Assembly: GCA_002316295.1 (NCBI GenBank)
Contig: DCDF01000175.1
Coordinates: 807-10,159, forward strand
Length of the DNA: 9,353 nucleotides
Origin: Syntrophaceae bacterium UBA1062
GTDB lineage: Bacteria; Desulfobacterota; Desulfomonilia; UBA1062
Reading direction: 5' to 3'
Under the pieces are notes generated by a model that was given only the letters and a program-made list of their open reading frames with translations, was not told the origin of the DNA and did not search any database. The translations under genes and the position numbers were made by a program. Numbering within the stretch: the stretch's first letter is position 1; the number at the start of each line of letters is the position of its first letter. Positions 1 through 6,417 of the stretch are shown here, in pieces.

Positions 1-28
1 AGACCTGACCCCTGGGCTTTCGGCGGGA

Positions 29-1414
29 TCAGTCCTGTACGCGGTGCCTGCGGTCCATGAGAATCTTCAGGGTGAAGATTGCCCCGGGCCCCGCCTGCGG
101 CACCACCTCGATATACGATCCGAGCTTGGCCATGGCGATGCGGGCTTCGGTGAGGCCGAGGCCTATCTTGGCGGGATCTGACGAATAGAACGGGGCGAAG
201 ATGGTCTCCGTGTCCCCGAGGACGCCGGGGCCGTAATCCCGCAGCGATACGTACGCATACCCGCTCCTGCTCGACAGTGCGACATGAAGTCTGTCCGAGC
301 CTGTTTCCACAGCGTTTTCCAGTATCCGGAAGAAGGCTGTCTCCACATGGCCCGCATCGGTATACGCATGGAAATCGTCGCCCCCTTCGATCGTGACCTT
401 GTGGGCCGGAGCATGCCGGGAGATCACATCACGGACCAGAGCGCGGATATCCGTTTGTCCGTAGGAGAGCTCCATATTGACCGTGGCCTCGTATTGCTCG
501 ATCCGTGCGATCATCCCCTCGATCCTGCTGATGGATGAATGGATGCCCGAGAGCGCGGCGCCCAGAGAGTCCGCGTTTCGGCCGTTGTCCTGCCTCTCGA
601 TTCTCTTCATGTACGCCCCGATGACGGTCAGGGGATTTCTCAGCTCGTGGGCGAGCCCGTTGATCATGGTCGTGAGGTCCTTGGCCTGAAGCGAGAGCCT
701 CTGCTGCATGGCCCTGATATCGGTGACGTCCCTGCCGATCACGGAAAGCGCATAGATGTGGCCCTCCTCGGCGAGCGGGGTGCTCATGCAGGAGAAAATT
801 CCTGTCTTTTCCTTCACAAGATGGAACTTCGCCTCGACACGGGCGGGAACACCTTTCCGAAAACCCTTTCGGACCATGTCTACGACCGCGTCTTTATCTT
901 CATCCACCACATAATCGACGAGCGCCTCGCCGATGATGGAATCTCTGCCTCCTGACAGATATCTCTTGGCTGTCTCGTTGCAGAACATGATCCTTCCGGC
1001 CGGTCCCAGTGCAAAGATGAGATCGGTGGCGTTCTTGATGATCGCGTTGTAGCGTCTGCTGTCGCGCAGCATGATCTTCTGCTTCTCCTGGATGGCAAGC
1101 TCCTTCTCGTTGAGCGATCTGATGAGTCTGTCGCCGATGTCGTACGACTCGCGCATCTCGGTGTACAGCGTGACAATGGCCCTGATTACCATGGCGTCGC
1201 GCGGGATCACCCCGACCACCTGCTCGGGCAGAGGTGTGGATATGGGGAGATCGGAGACGAGGTATGCCCTCCGGCACCGGATCCCGTCCCACGGAATGCG
1301 GCTTCTGTCATCGATGAACAGGAGACTCTCCTCATCGATACCGTAGAGGGTCTCGGTCTGAACGATACCTGTCATGTCGGCGGGAGGAGAACCTCCATAC
1401 CAGAAAACGCCCAT
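29..1414 (-). CDS. PAS-domain sensor histidine kinase, orphan
   Basis: This is a 461-residue sensor kinase expected to autophosphorylate on His and pass phosphate to a response regulator. No regulator is in the window. Residues 1-95 match no domain I recognise. Residues 95-125 look like a helical linker, 120-235 form a PAS domain, and about 240-310 are HisKA, with the phospho-acceptor His256 in AHELRNP. The HATPase domain (about 325-452) has N box Asn367 (LENAVE), G1 box DYGPG 393-397, F box FAPFY 406-410 and G2 box GLGL 418-421, so it looks catalytically complete. I see no transmembrane segment or signal peptide, so it is probably cytosolic. The start is uncertain. The first ATG has no Shine-Dalgarno. 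Met14 (1373-1375) has GGAGG 16 nt upstream, and that GGAGG can pair with CCTCC in a small hairpin (1383-1396). It is divergent from the patatin gene, with a 93-nt gap. The kinase assignment is firm; the signal is unknown. Confidence 0.93.
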   Translation of the reverse strand: MGVFWYGGSPPADMTGIVQTETLYGIDEESLLFIDDRSRIPWDGIRCRRAYLVSDLPISTPLPEQVVGVIPRDAMVIRAIVTLYTEMRESYDIGDRLIRSLNEKELAIQEKQKIMLRDSRRYNAIIKNATDLIFALGPAGRIMFCNETAKRYLSGGRDSIIGEALVDYVVDEDKDAVVDMVRKGFRKGVPARVEAKFHLVKEKTGIFSCMSTPLAEEGHIYALSVIGRDVTDIRAMQQRLSLQAKDLTTMINGLAHELRNPLTVIGAYMKRIERQDNGRNADSLGAALSGIHSSISRIEGMIARIEQYEATVNMELSYGQTDIRALVRDVISRHAPAHKVTIEGGDDFHAYTDAGHVETAFFRILENAVETGSDRLHVALSSRSGYAYVSLRDYGPGVLGDTETIFAPFYSSDPAKIGLGLTEARIAMAKLGSYIEVVPQAGPGAIFTLKILMDRRHRVQD

Positions 1415-1507
1415 AAAAAGGCTGTTCGGAAGAGCGGGCGTTATTCTTTATTCCACTTCCCCACAGACGGATTGATTCCGCTCACGTAATCCTGTAGGGG
1501 GAAACCC

Positions 1508-2611
1508 ATGGACAGAAAATTTCGGGTCGGCATCGCGCTCGACAGCGGGGGCGCGATGGGAGGCGCGCATATCGGCGTGCTCGAGGTCCTGAAGGAGCAC
1601 GGCATTCCGATCGACATCATCGTGGGCTCCAGCGCCGGAGCGGCGGTGGGAGCACTGTACGCGTGCGGGGCCCTGGAGGCCTTCAAAGAGCTTATCTCAG
1701 GGCTTTCGTTCATCGATGCCCTGAGCTTCTATGCTGATCCGGTGTTCCCGGTCTCCGGGCTTTTCGCGGGGAAAAAGGCGCGGAAATTCTTTCAGTCCCT
1801 GCTCGGCGACACGAAGATCGAAGACCTTCCCGTCACCTATGCAGCGGTCGCCACCGACCTTCTTACCGGAGAAACCGTCGCCATATCACGCGGATCCCTG
1901 GTAGACGCTGTTATGGCAAGCATCTCCATGCCCGGCATCTTCAAGCCCGTGGTGCTCGACAACAGGCTCCTGACCGACGGCGGCGTCTCCGACCCGCTTC
2001 CCCTGGACATTCTCATGGACTGTTCTCCGGACATCACCATTGCATGCAACCTGCACTCGAAGCTCCCGGACAAGCTCTCGGCAACACAGAACCGTGCCAT
2101 CGTGAAGGCCCAGGAAAAATCATCCCGCAACGACGAGGACCTCCCCTCTTGGTTCATCGATCGCGCGCTTGGGGTTTTCAGGACGGAAAAACTCGCCGCG
2201 CAGGTGAAATCCATTCGGGAGACGTTTCTGAGCCCGGGCAGGACGCCCGCCGGGTCCATCCGTGACCACGAGCTGTTTATCGCGCTGCAGCAACAGCTCA
2301 ATCAGAGCAGAGACAAGATCGCCTCCCTCATCGGCAGGAGCTTTGCCGAAAAGGATACGGCGGGCATGCTCAATATCTTCGAGGTCATGCTGAGCGCCAC
2401 GAACATCCAGCAGTACCAGAAGAACCGCCTGATGCTTATGCACCTCAAGCCCGACATCCTCATCGAGCCGGTGGTCGATGGGGTGCGCGCCCTGGAATTC
2501 AACAAGGGAGAGCGGACGATCGAGCAGGGAAGGATAAAGGCGCTGGAAGCCGTCCCGAAGATCAGGGCCCTGCTGGAGAGGAGAGAAAAAGAGCTCGAAG
2601 GCGGGCGTTAA
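1508..2611 (+). CDS. Patatin-like phospholipase, RssA/NTE type
   Basis: This is a 367-residue serine lipid acyl hydrolase of the patatin family, closest in motif style to the bacterial RssA/NTE clade. The oxyanion-hole loop is DSGGAMGGAH (residues 12-21). The nucleophile is Ser42 in GSSAG (40-44), and the catalytic Asp157 lies in the DGG motif (157-159), so the Ser-Asp dyad is intact. The conserved MASISMPGIFKP stretch is at about 136-147. The catalytic fold covers roughly residues 5-200. The remaining 165 residues are mostly helical, and the end (from about 310) has the LKPDILIEP and IEQGR pattern seen after many RssA-like domains. There is no signal peptide or membrane segment. The start is supported by AGGGGG at 1496-1501, 6 nt upstream of ATG. 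It converges on the CNB gene, 58 nt away. The substrate (phospholipid, lysophospholipid or acyl ester) cannot be told from sequence. Confidence 0.93.
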   Translation: MDRKFRVGIALDSGGAMGGAHIGVLEVLKEHGIPIDIIVGSSAGAAVGALYACGALEAFKELISGLSFIDALSFYADPVFPVSGLFAGKKARKFFQSLLGDTKIEDLPVTYAAVATDLLTGETVAISRGSLVDAVMASISMPGIFKPVVLDNRLLTDGGVSDPLPLDILMDCSPDITIACNLHSKLPDKLSATQNRAIVKAQEKSSRNDEDLPSWFIDRALGVFRTEKLAAQVKSIRETFLSPGRTPAGSIRDHELFIALQQQLNQSRDKIASLIGRSFAEKDTAGMLNIFEVMLSATNIQQYQKNRLMLMHLKPDILIEPVVDGVRALEFNKGERTIEQGRIKALEAVPKIRALLERREKELEGGR

Positions 2612-2638
2612 AAACGCCGGACCGGTCTTGTCCGGGCG
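2610..2638 (-). terminator. Intrinsic terminator of the leftward deacetylase/CNB unit
   Basis: Read on the minus strand, CGCCCGGAC pairs with GTCCGGCG (8 bp with one bulged C, 7-nt loop) and is followed directly by TTTTT. That is the classic intrinsic terminator layout, 32 nt past the CNB stop codon. The T-tract overlaps the stop codon of the convergent patatin gene, so the two transcription units share this short junction. On the plus strand no T-run follows. A second stem nearby (CCGGAG 2647-2652 with CTCCGG 2662-2667) has no T-run on either strand. Confidence 0.65.
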
Positions 2639-2669
2639 GGGGGATTCCGGAGAGTGAAAGCCTCCGGGG

Positions 2670-3401
2670 CTATTTGACGATGAGGAGGTTCGCCTGCTTG
2701 AGCCTCTGGGCAAGGGACAAGATGATCTTATGGGCGACTTCCGGGCTCTCGCTGATCAGCTTCTCGAGCCCTCCGTCCTGCACCGGGATGACCTCCACCA
2801 CGCTTCTGCCCACCGAACGGATGGTGGCGCTCCTGGGCTCGTTCAGGATGAAGCTCATCTCGCCGAAGTACTCTCCGGGCTTGGTGATCATGGCGATTCG
2901 AACGCCCTTCTTCAAGACCTCGAGACCCTGCTCCGTCTGATAGAGCTTGAATATCTCGGTCCCGCTGGTCCCTTCCTCGATGATTGTCTGACCGTCGGTG
3001 AATTCCCGGACATCGAGGTTGATGGTCTCGCTGTAGGGTATATTCGATTCCGCAACCGCGGTGGTCTGCTCCAGCTGCAGATATGCTGAACGCAGGACCA
3101 TGCTCACCAGCCCCGGCTTGCTGTACACGATGTCTTCGATGCAGTCGGACTGATAGGTCGCGATGCGCGAGAGCTTCACCGCTTTGGCGGTCGTGCTGTA
3201 GGGGATGCCCCGGTAATAGTTTTCGAGGCCGAACACATCCCTGTCGGAAAGGATGCGGATGGGCTTTTCCATCTGGTATATCTGAATCTCGCCCTGGAGG
3301 ATGGCGTAGAAGAAGTCGTTCGTGTCCCCTTCCCGTACGACGAACTCTCCGGGACGATACTCCTTTACCGACACAGCCTCGATTGTCCTGGGCTCAAGCA
3401 T
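2670..3401 (-). CDS. Tandem cyclic-nucleotide-binding domain protein without an effector domain
   Basis: This 243-residue protein has two cyclic-nucleotide-monophosphate-binding (Crp-type beta-barrel) domains in tandem, about 10-115 and 128-243. The second has the usual phosphate-binding cassette: FGEMS at 179-183 and Arg190 in RSAT. In the first, the equivalent stretch is FGLEN (57-61) with PYST (67-70), so the phosphate-binding Arg is replaced and that domain probably does not bind cAMP or cGMP in the usual way. There is no helix-turn-helix, kinase or channel part, so it is not a Crp/Fnr regulator; it may act by protein contact. It lies 39 nt downstream of the deacetylase, probably in the same transcript. 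The ATG used here has no ribosome binding site. The reading frame is open back to the deacetylase stop, and the extra residues (LPFIAETAD) look like the N-terminal helix of CNB domains, so the true start may be a CTG at 3426-3428. Confidence 0.88.
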   Translation of the reverse strand: MLEPRTIEAVSVKEYRPGEFVVREGDTNDFFYAILQGEIQIYQMEKPIRILSDRDVFGLENYYRGIPYSTTAKAVKLSRIATYQSDCIEDIVYSKPGLVSMVLRSAYLQLEQTTAVAESNIPYSETINLDVREFTDGQTIIEEGTSGTEIFKLYQTEQGLEVLKKGVRIAMITKPGEYFGEMSFILNEPRSATIRSVGRSVVEVIPVQDGGLEKLISESPEVAHKIILSLAQRLKQANLLIVK

Positions 3402-3425
3402 ATCTGCCGTTTCGGCAATAAATGG

Positions 3426-3442
3426 CAGAAACTTTACCCCTC
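3426..3442 (-). promoter_or_regulatory. Candidate ribosome binding site with a CTG start for the CNB gene
   Basis: On the minus strand GAGGGG (3442-3437) overlaps the deacetylase TGA stop. It stands 8 nt before an in-frame CTG (3428-3426) that would add nine residues to the CNB protein. The ATG at 3401-3399 has no purine-rich site before it; a small hairpin (TGCCG-AAA-CGGCA, 3404-3416) lies there instead. The spacing favours initiation at or near the CTG, but non-AUG/GUG/UUG starts are rare. An ATT at 3419-3417 is a weaker alternative. Confidence 0.35.
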
Positions 3443-4457
3443 ACCTGAGGGTCAGAGGCCACATACTGCCGTGGATTCTGATGAAGTTTTCCAGCTCTGG
3501 GAAGGCGAGAGGTTCGATGTCGGGTGCCGGTTCGCCCTTGAGGACATGTATCACCCGGGAAGCGGAATCTTTCAGGGCGGCGAGGTTGTATCCGCCTTCG
3601 AGGGAATAGACCACAGGGGCGCCCGCATCGCGGGCGGCCTCCTGAATAACCGCGGCTATCGCCGCGAACCCGTTCGAGCTAAGCTGCATGCCGCCGATGG
3701 GATCCATGGCATGAGCATCGAAGCCAGCCGAGACGAGGATGAGATCAGGCTCGAATGATTCGATGACCGGTTGCAGGATATATCGGAATACGGCCAGGTA
3801 ATGCCCGTCGCGCTTTCCTCCCCGCATGGGGCAGTTCAGAGTATACCCGGCGCCTTGCCCCGCCCCGGTCTCGGACAGCGCCCCGGTGCCGGGATAAAAC
3901 GGGTACTGATGCGTGGAGAAATACAGAACCCGGCTGTCCGAATAAAAGCTCTCCTGGGTGCCGTTGCCGTGATGAACATCGAAATCGACGATGGCCACCT
4001 TCTCGGCCCCGAGAGAATGGATGGCCTTGTGTGCGGCGATTGCGACATTGTTGAAGAGGCAGAAACCCATCGCTTGGTCCTTCCGGGCGTGATGCCCGGG
4101 CGGCCTCACACAGGCGAACCCGGCGGATATCCTGTGATCGAGCGCCATCTCCGTGAGCCGGACGACCGATCCTGCAGCGAGGAGGGAGACGATGTACGAA
4201 TCCCGAGAGCACGTGGTGTCGGGGTCGAGATCGGTGTAAGCGTCCGAGTCCGCGGTCCTGGCGATCGAATCGATGTAGCTCCTGCCGTGGTTGAGCAGAA
4301 TGTCTTCGATTGTCGAGCACACGGGCTCCGTCAGCATGATCCCGGAGTCAGGCCGGGTGAACAGGGTGTGGAGGTACTGGATCCTCATGGGGCTTTCCGG
4401 ATGATACCCGCCCGTATCGTGATCCATGAATCTCGGGTCTGATACCACGCCGATCAT
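3441..4457 (-). CDS. Histone deacetylase superfamily zinc amidohydrolase
   Basis: This 338-residue enzyme belongs to the arginase/deacetylase fold family that includes HDACs, AcuC and acetylpolyamine amidohydrolases. It should remove acetyl (or another acyl) groups from lysine side chains or polyamines in the cytosol. The active site is complete: the His122-His123 pair in PPGHHA, zinc ligands Asp160 and His162 in DFDVHHGNG (158-166), zinc ligand Asp248 in AGFDAH, and the transition-state Tyr290 in LEGGY. LEGGY, rather than GGGGY, points to the class II-like/bacterial branch. GFCLFNNVA (131-139) is typical. Length is normal for a single-domain bacterial member. The start has GGAGAAGG ending 4 nt before ATG. 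It is the middle gene of a leftward unit, 17 nt after the 152-codon frame and 39 nt before the CNB gene. The substrate is unknown; no acetyltransferase or acetyl-CoA synthetase is adjacent. Confidence 0.94.
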   Translation of the reverse strand: MIGVVSDPRFMDHDTGGYHPESPMRIQYLHTLFTRPDSGIMLTEPVCSTIEDILLNHGRSYIDSIARTADSDAYTDLDPDTTCSRDSYIVSLLAAGSVVRLTEMALDHRISAGFACVRPPGHHARKDQAMGFCLFNNVAIAAHKAIHSLGAEKVAIVDFDVHHGNGTQESFYSDSRVLYFSTHQYPFYPGTGALSETGAGQGAGYTLNCPMRGGKRDGHYLAVFRYILQPVIESFEPDLILVSAGFDAHAMDPIGGMQLSSNGFAAIAAVIQEAARDAGAPVVYSLEGGYNLAALKDSASRVIHVLKGEPAPDIEPLAFPELENFIRIHGSMWPLTLR

Positions 4458-4474
4458 AGCGCCTTCTCCGCCGG

Positions 4475-4933
4475 CTATACGAAGAGATCCAGAATGCGGG
4501 GTGTCTCTTCCTTTGGAGCCGGATAATCTCTTCTGTTTGCGAAGCCCGTGAAATCCACCGCCATCCTCCCGTAGGACAGCTCATGGATAACCGATGCGCT
4601 CGACACGAGCGGGTCTGCGCCCAGACTCGCAACCTCGGCAGGCCGGACATATTCGATGCGCCGGACAGGCGCTTCCCGCCGCCCGATCATTTCATGTGAA
4701 CAGGACCTGACCCGGTGACGGTTCGCGGATACGGAGCCGCCGCCCGTGTCTCTTTCCATGGTGACGTACCTGAACCTGCAGAAAGGGAGGTCGACCGCAA
4801 TCCCTTTTACATTCTGGATATGAGAAAAGGGATCCCCATATTGCATCATATCATTGCTACGCCAGAACAGCGCCTTTGGCAAGCGGAAAAGTATCCTGCC
4901 CCGCCTGTCTCTGTGAGGTGTCTCCCGTTTCAT
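4475..4933 (-). CDS. Hypothetical protein upstream of the deacetylase; start uncertain
   Basis: I do not recognise this 152-codon frame. It ends 17 nt before the deacetylase start on the same strand, so it would be the first gene of that unit. The C-terminal half (from about Met82) reads like a soluble protein with GC-ending codons typical of the neighbours. It includes LSYGRMAVDFTGFANRRDY (127-145) and ends in ILDLFV. The first 80 residues are rich in Arg and His and their codon pattern is less convincing. Several internal ATGs exist (Met29, Met30, Met59, Met82), so the real protein may be only about 70-125 residues. The chosen ATG is preceded by GGAAG 7 nt away, inside a perfect 12-nt palindrome (GGAAGATCTTCC, 4934-4945). 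No domain, signal peptide or membrane segment is visible. Confidence 0.5.
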   Translation of the reverse strand: MKRETPHRDRRGRILFRLPKALFWRSNDMMQYGDPFSHIQNVKGIAVDLPFCRFRYVTMERDTGGGSVSANRHRVRSCSHEMIGRREAPVRRIEYVRPAEVASLGADPLVSSASVIHELSYGRMAVDFTGFANRRDYPAPKEETPRILDLFV

Positions 4934-4961
4934 GGAAGATCTTCCGGACGAACTTCATGCA

Positions 4962-4996
4962 CCGGCGAACCGCCGGAGACGTCCTTCGTTCTCCGG
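4962..4996. other. Two overlapping, mutually exclusive GC hairpins in a divergent intergenic region
   Basis: CCGGCG-AAC-CGCCGG (4962-4976) is a perfect 6-bp stem with a 3-nt loop. Its right arm is shared with a second stem, CCGGAGA (4973-4979) with TCTCCGG (4990-4996), extended inward by CG/CG with one bulge. Only one of the two can form at a time. They lie in the 177-nt gap between the divergent 152-codon frame and the TPR gene, 29-63 nt upstream of the former's proposed start. They could be a 5' leader switch on the minus strand or simply GC-rich palindromic spacer. No T-run follows on either strand. Confidence 0.4.
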
Positions 4997-5047
4997 GCTG
5001 TCGAATGCCTGCCCGGTTGTCAAGCAGTCGATGCTCCTCGATCTCCC

Positions 5048-5101
5048 TTGAGAACCCCTGAATCTGAAATAGTATATATAGTTATAATAGTGTGAAGGAG
5101 G
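5048..5101 (+). promoter_or_regulatory. AT-rich promoter and strong ribosome binding site of the TPR gene
   Basis: An AT-rich island (about 5061-5090) in otherwise GC-rich DNA holds TATATA (5073-5078) and a perfect TATAAT (5083-5088). TTGAGA (5048-5053) could be the -35 for a -10 at TAGTAT (5070-5075, 16-nt spacer) or TATATA (19-nt spacer). It is too far from TATAAT, which has no good -35 partner and would start transcription right at the ribosome site. AAGGAGG (5095-5101), 9 nt before ATG, is the strongest Shine-Dalgarno in the window and suggests good expression. Which -10 is used is unclear. Confidence 0.45.
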
Positions 5102-5110
5102 TTTATTACC

Positions 5111-5878
5111 ATGAGGAGGATTCTCTTCGAAGGCATTCTGATTCTGTTCGTCGCATTGTTGCCGGGCTTTCTCGCGGCCCAGGACGCTTCCGAGCAAGGC
5201 GCCACGGCACAGGACTCCATGGCGCAGGCCGATGCTCTGTATGAGCAGGGGGGGCTCGACAATCTCCTGAAATCCGCCGAGCTCTACGCGCAGATACTCG
5301 AATCGGATCCCGGCAGTTACGATGCGGCATGGAAGGCCTCACGCTCATACCGGGAATATTGCAACCAGTCCAAGGAGAACAATGCGGAGGGCTGGCAGAA
5401 TATCTGCAAGCAGTACGGCAAAAAGGGCATGATGTACGGCGAGAAGGCAATCGCGCTGAATCCGGACAGGGTCGAGGGGAACTTCTGGTACGGGTGCTCG
5501 GTTGGAAACTACTCGGACGGTGTGAGCATCCTCACGGCCCTGAGAGAGGGGCTGAAGGACAAGACCCAGACGAGCTTCGAGAAGTCTTACGAGATCGACA
5601 AGACCTACAGCGACGGAGGCCCTATCAAAGCCCTGGGTCGTTACTGGTACGTGCTGCCCTGGCCGATGAATGACAACGAGAAGGCCCTCTCCTATCTGAA
5701 GGAGTTCAACCAGGCATACCCCGGCGACCCGGAAGGGCAGGTGTTTCTCGCGGAGGTCCTTATCGATGAGGGAGGAGACGAGAACATCGCCCAGGCAAAG
5801 GAACTGCTCGCCCAGGCAAGCGTCTGTGAGGAAAAATATTTCAGTGAATGGGCAAAACGGCTGGTGGCGGATCTCTGA
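5111..5878 (+). CDS. Secreted tetratricopeptide-repeat protein, TatT-like
   Basis: This 255-residue protein has a Sec signal peptide: RR at 2-3, a hydrophobic core at about 8-22, and likely cleavage near LAA-QDA (21-27). There is no lipobox Cys, so it should be a soluble periplasmic or secreted protein. The mature part is helical with TPR-like repeats, for example 36-68 (ALYEQGG and the following YAQILESDP), 100-120 (EKAIALNPD) and 185-236 (EKALSYLKEFNQAYPGDP). The middle stretch, with FWYGCSVGNYSD (125-136), a two-helix unit, and GGPIKALGRYWYVLPWP (169-185), resembles the TatT component family linked to periplasmic TRAP transporters. No TRAP substrate-binding or membrane subunit is nearby, so a transport role is only inferred; a general scaffold role is equally possible. 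It is monocistronic, divergent from the deacetylase unit and convergent with the PilZ gene. Confidence 0.85.
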   Translation: MRRILFEGILILFVALLPGFLAAQDASEQGATAQDSMAQADALYEQGGLDNLLKSAELYAQILESDPGSYDAAWKASRSYREYCNQSKENNAEGWQNICKQYGKKGMMYGEKAIALNPDRVEGNFWYGCSVGNYSDGVSILTALREGLKDKTQTSFEKSYEIDKTYSDGGPIKALGRYWYVLPWPMNDNEKALSYLKEFNQAYPGDPEGQVFLAEVLIDEGGDENIAQAKELLAQASVCEEKYFSEWAKRLVADL

Positions 5879-5932
5879 CCGGTGACGCTCCCGGGGTGCC
5901 TTGTCGGGCATCCCGGGAAAGGAAATCACCGG
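5879..5932 (+). other. Two-tier hairpin directly after the TPR stop codon
   Basis: Immediately after TGA, CCGGTGA (5879-5885) pairs perfectly with TCACCGG (5926-5932). Inside it, TCCCGGGGTGCC (5889-5900) pairs with GGCATCCCGGGA (5907-5918), 12 bp with one G-T pair and a 6-nt loop. This is by far the strongest fold in the window. It lacks a T-run on either strand, so it is not a textbook intrinsic terminator; it may protect the 3' end of the mRNA or assist factor-dependent termination. The remaining intergenic DNA (5933-6060) up to the PilZ stop shows nothing I can name. Confidence 0.55.
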
Positions 5933-6060
5933 GTCCGTGGTTCATGCATCCATGGCAGAGACGACGGGATGTCCTTCGTCTCGGACGATTCCCGGCTTCT
6001 TATCGGTGGAATATATCCTGAAATGCGTGACGGCAGTACGGACGGAATACCGGCCTGCTC

Positions 6061-6417
6061 TCATTCGCCAAGCGCGGACCGGCTCAGGGCAAGGAGAGAC
6101 GCCTGATCGAGCTTTCTTATGGTACTGAGCAGAAGGCGGATATCCCGATTGTCCTTGTCATCGAACTCGATGGCCATGCCCTTGCCCCGCTCTATGCGCA
6201 CCACCCTGCCGGACACGTCAATCACCTTGCCGAGATCGTGAGCGTCGAGGCTCACGTGCAGTGTATCGTTTATTTCGAGGGGATTCTGCGTCTCGATGAA
6301 GACCCCGCCGAGACTCACATTTCTTACGGTTCCCTTCAGAACCCTGCCGCCGGAGTCCTGATATCTGGCTTCGATCCTGAGCAATTTTCTGGAGTGCCTT
6401 CTCTTGTCCTTCTTCAC
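6061..6417 (-). CDS. Single-domain PilZ protein, probable c-di-GMP receptor
   Basis: This 118-residue protein is one PilZ domain, the family that binds cyclic di-GMP and controls motility, exopolysaccharide or envelope functions through protein contacts. Both binding motifs are present: KRRHSR at 5-10 (RxxxR type) and NVSLGG at 33-38 (N/DxSxxG). The beta-barrel runs to about residue 86 (GMAIEF at 80-85), followed by a C-terminal helix. There is no signal peptide or effector domain. The start codon is GTG, supported by GGAG 5 nt upstream. An ATG 11 nt upstream is in another frame and stops after four codons at a TGA that overlaps the GTG. The gene stands alone: convergent with the TPR gene and divergent from dapL with a 230-nt gap. 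No diguanylate cyclase or phosphodiesterase is in the window. Confidence 0.9.
   Translation of the reverse strand: MKKDKRRHSRKLLRIEARYQDSGGRVLKGTVRNVSLGGVFIETQNPLEINDTLHVSLDAHDLGKVIDVSGRVVRIERGKGMAIEFDDKDNRDIRLLLSTIRKLDQASLLALSRSALGE

Noticed and set aside
2120..2713. Minus-strand open frame (197 codons) across the patatin 3' end
   Set aside because: It overlaps both the patatin and CNB genes, has no domain, and the intrinsic terminator lies inside it.
2670..3401. Crp/Fnr-type transcription factor
   Set aside because: The second half is another CNB domain; there is no helix-turn-helix.
3771..4442. Plus-strand open frame (223 codons) opposite the deacetylase
   Set aside because: It is antisense to residues that include the zinc site of a well-supported enzyme.
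1508..4457. A patatin plus cyclic-nucleotide-sensing defence system (CBASS-like)
   Set aside because: There is no CD-NTase or ancillary gene, the patatin carries no nucleotide-sensing domain, and the patatin and CNB genes are convergent with a terminator between them.
4715..5095. Plus-strand open frame (126 codons) ending in a Val/Ile-rich tail
   Set aside because: It runs through the hairpins and the AT-rich promoter of the TPR gene; the tail is just the translated promoter, and it has no recognisable motif.
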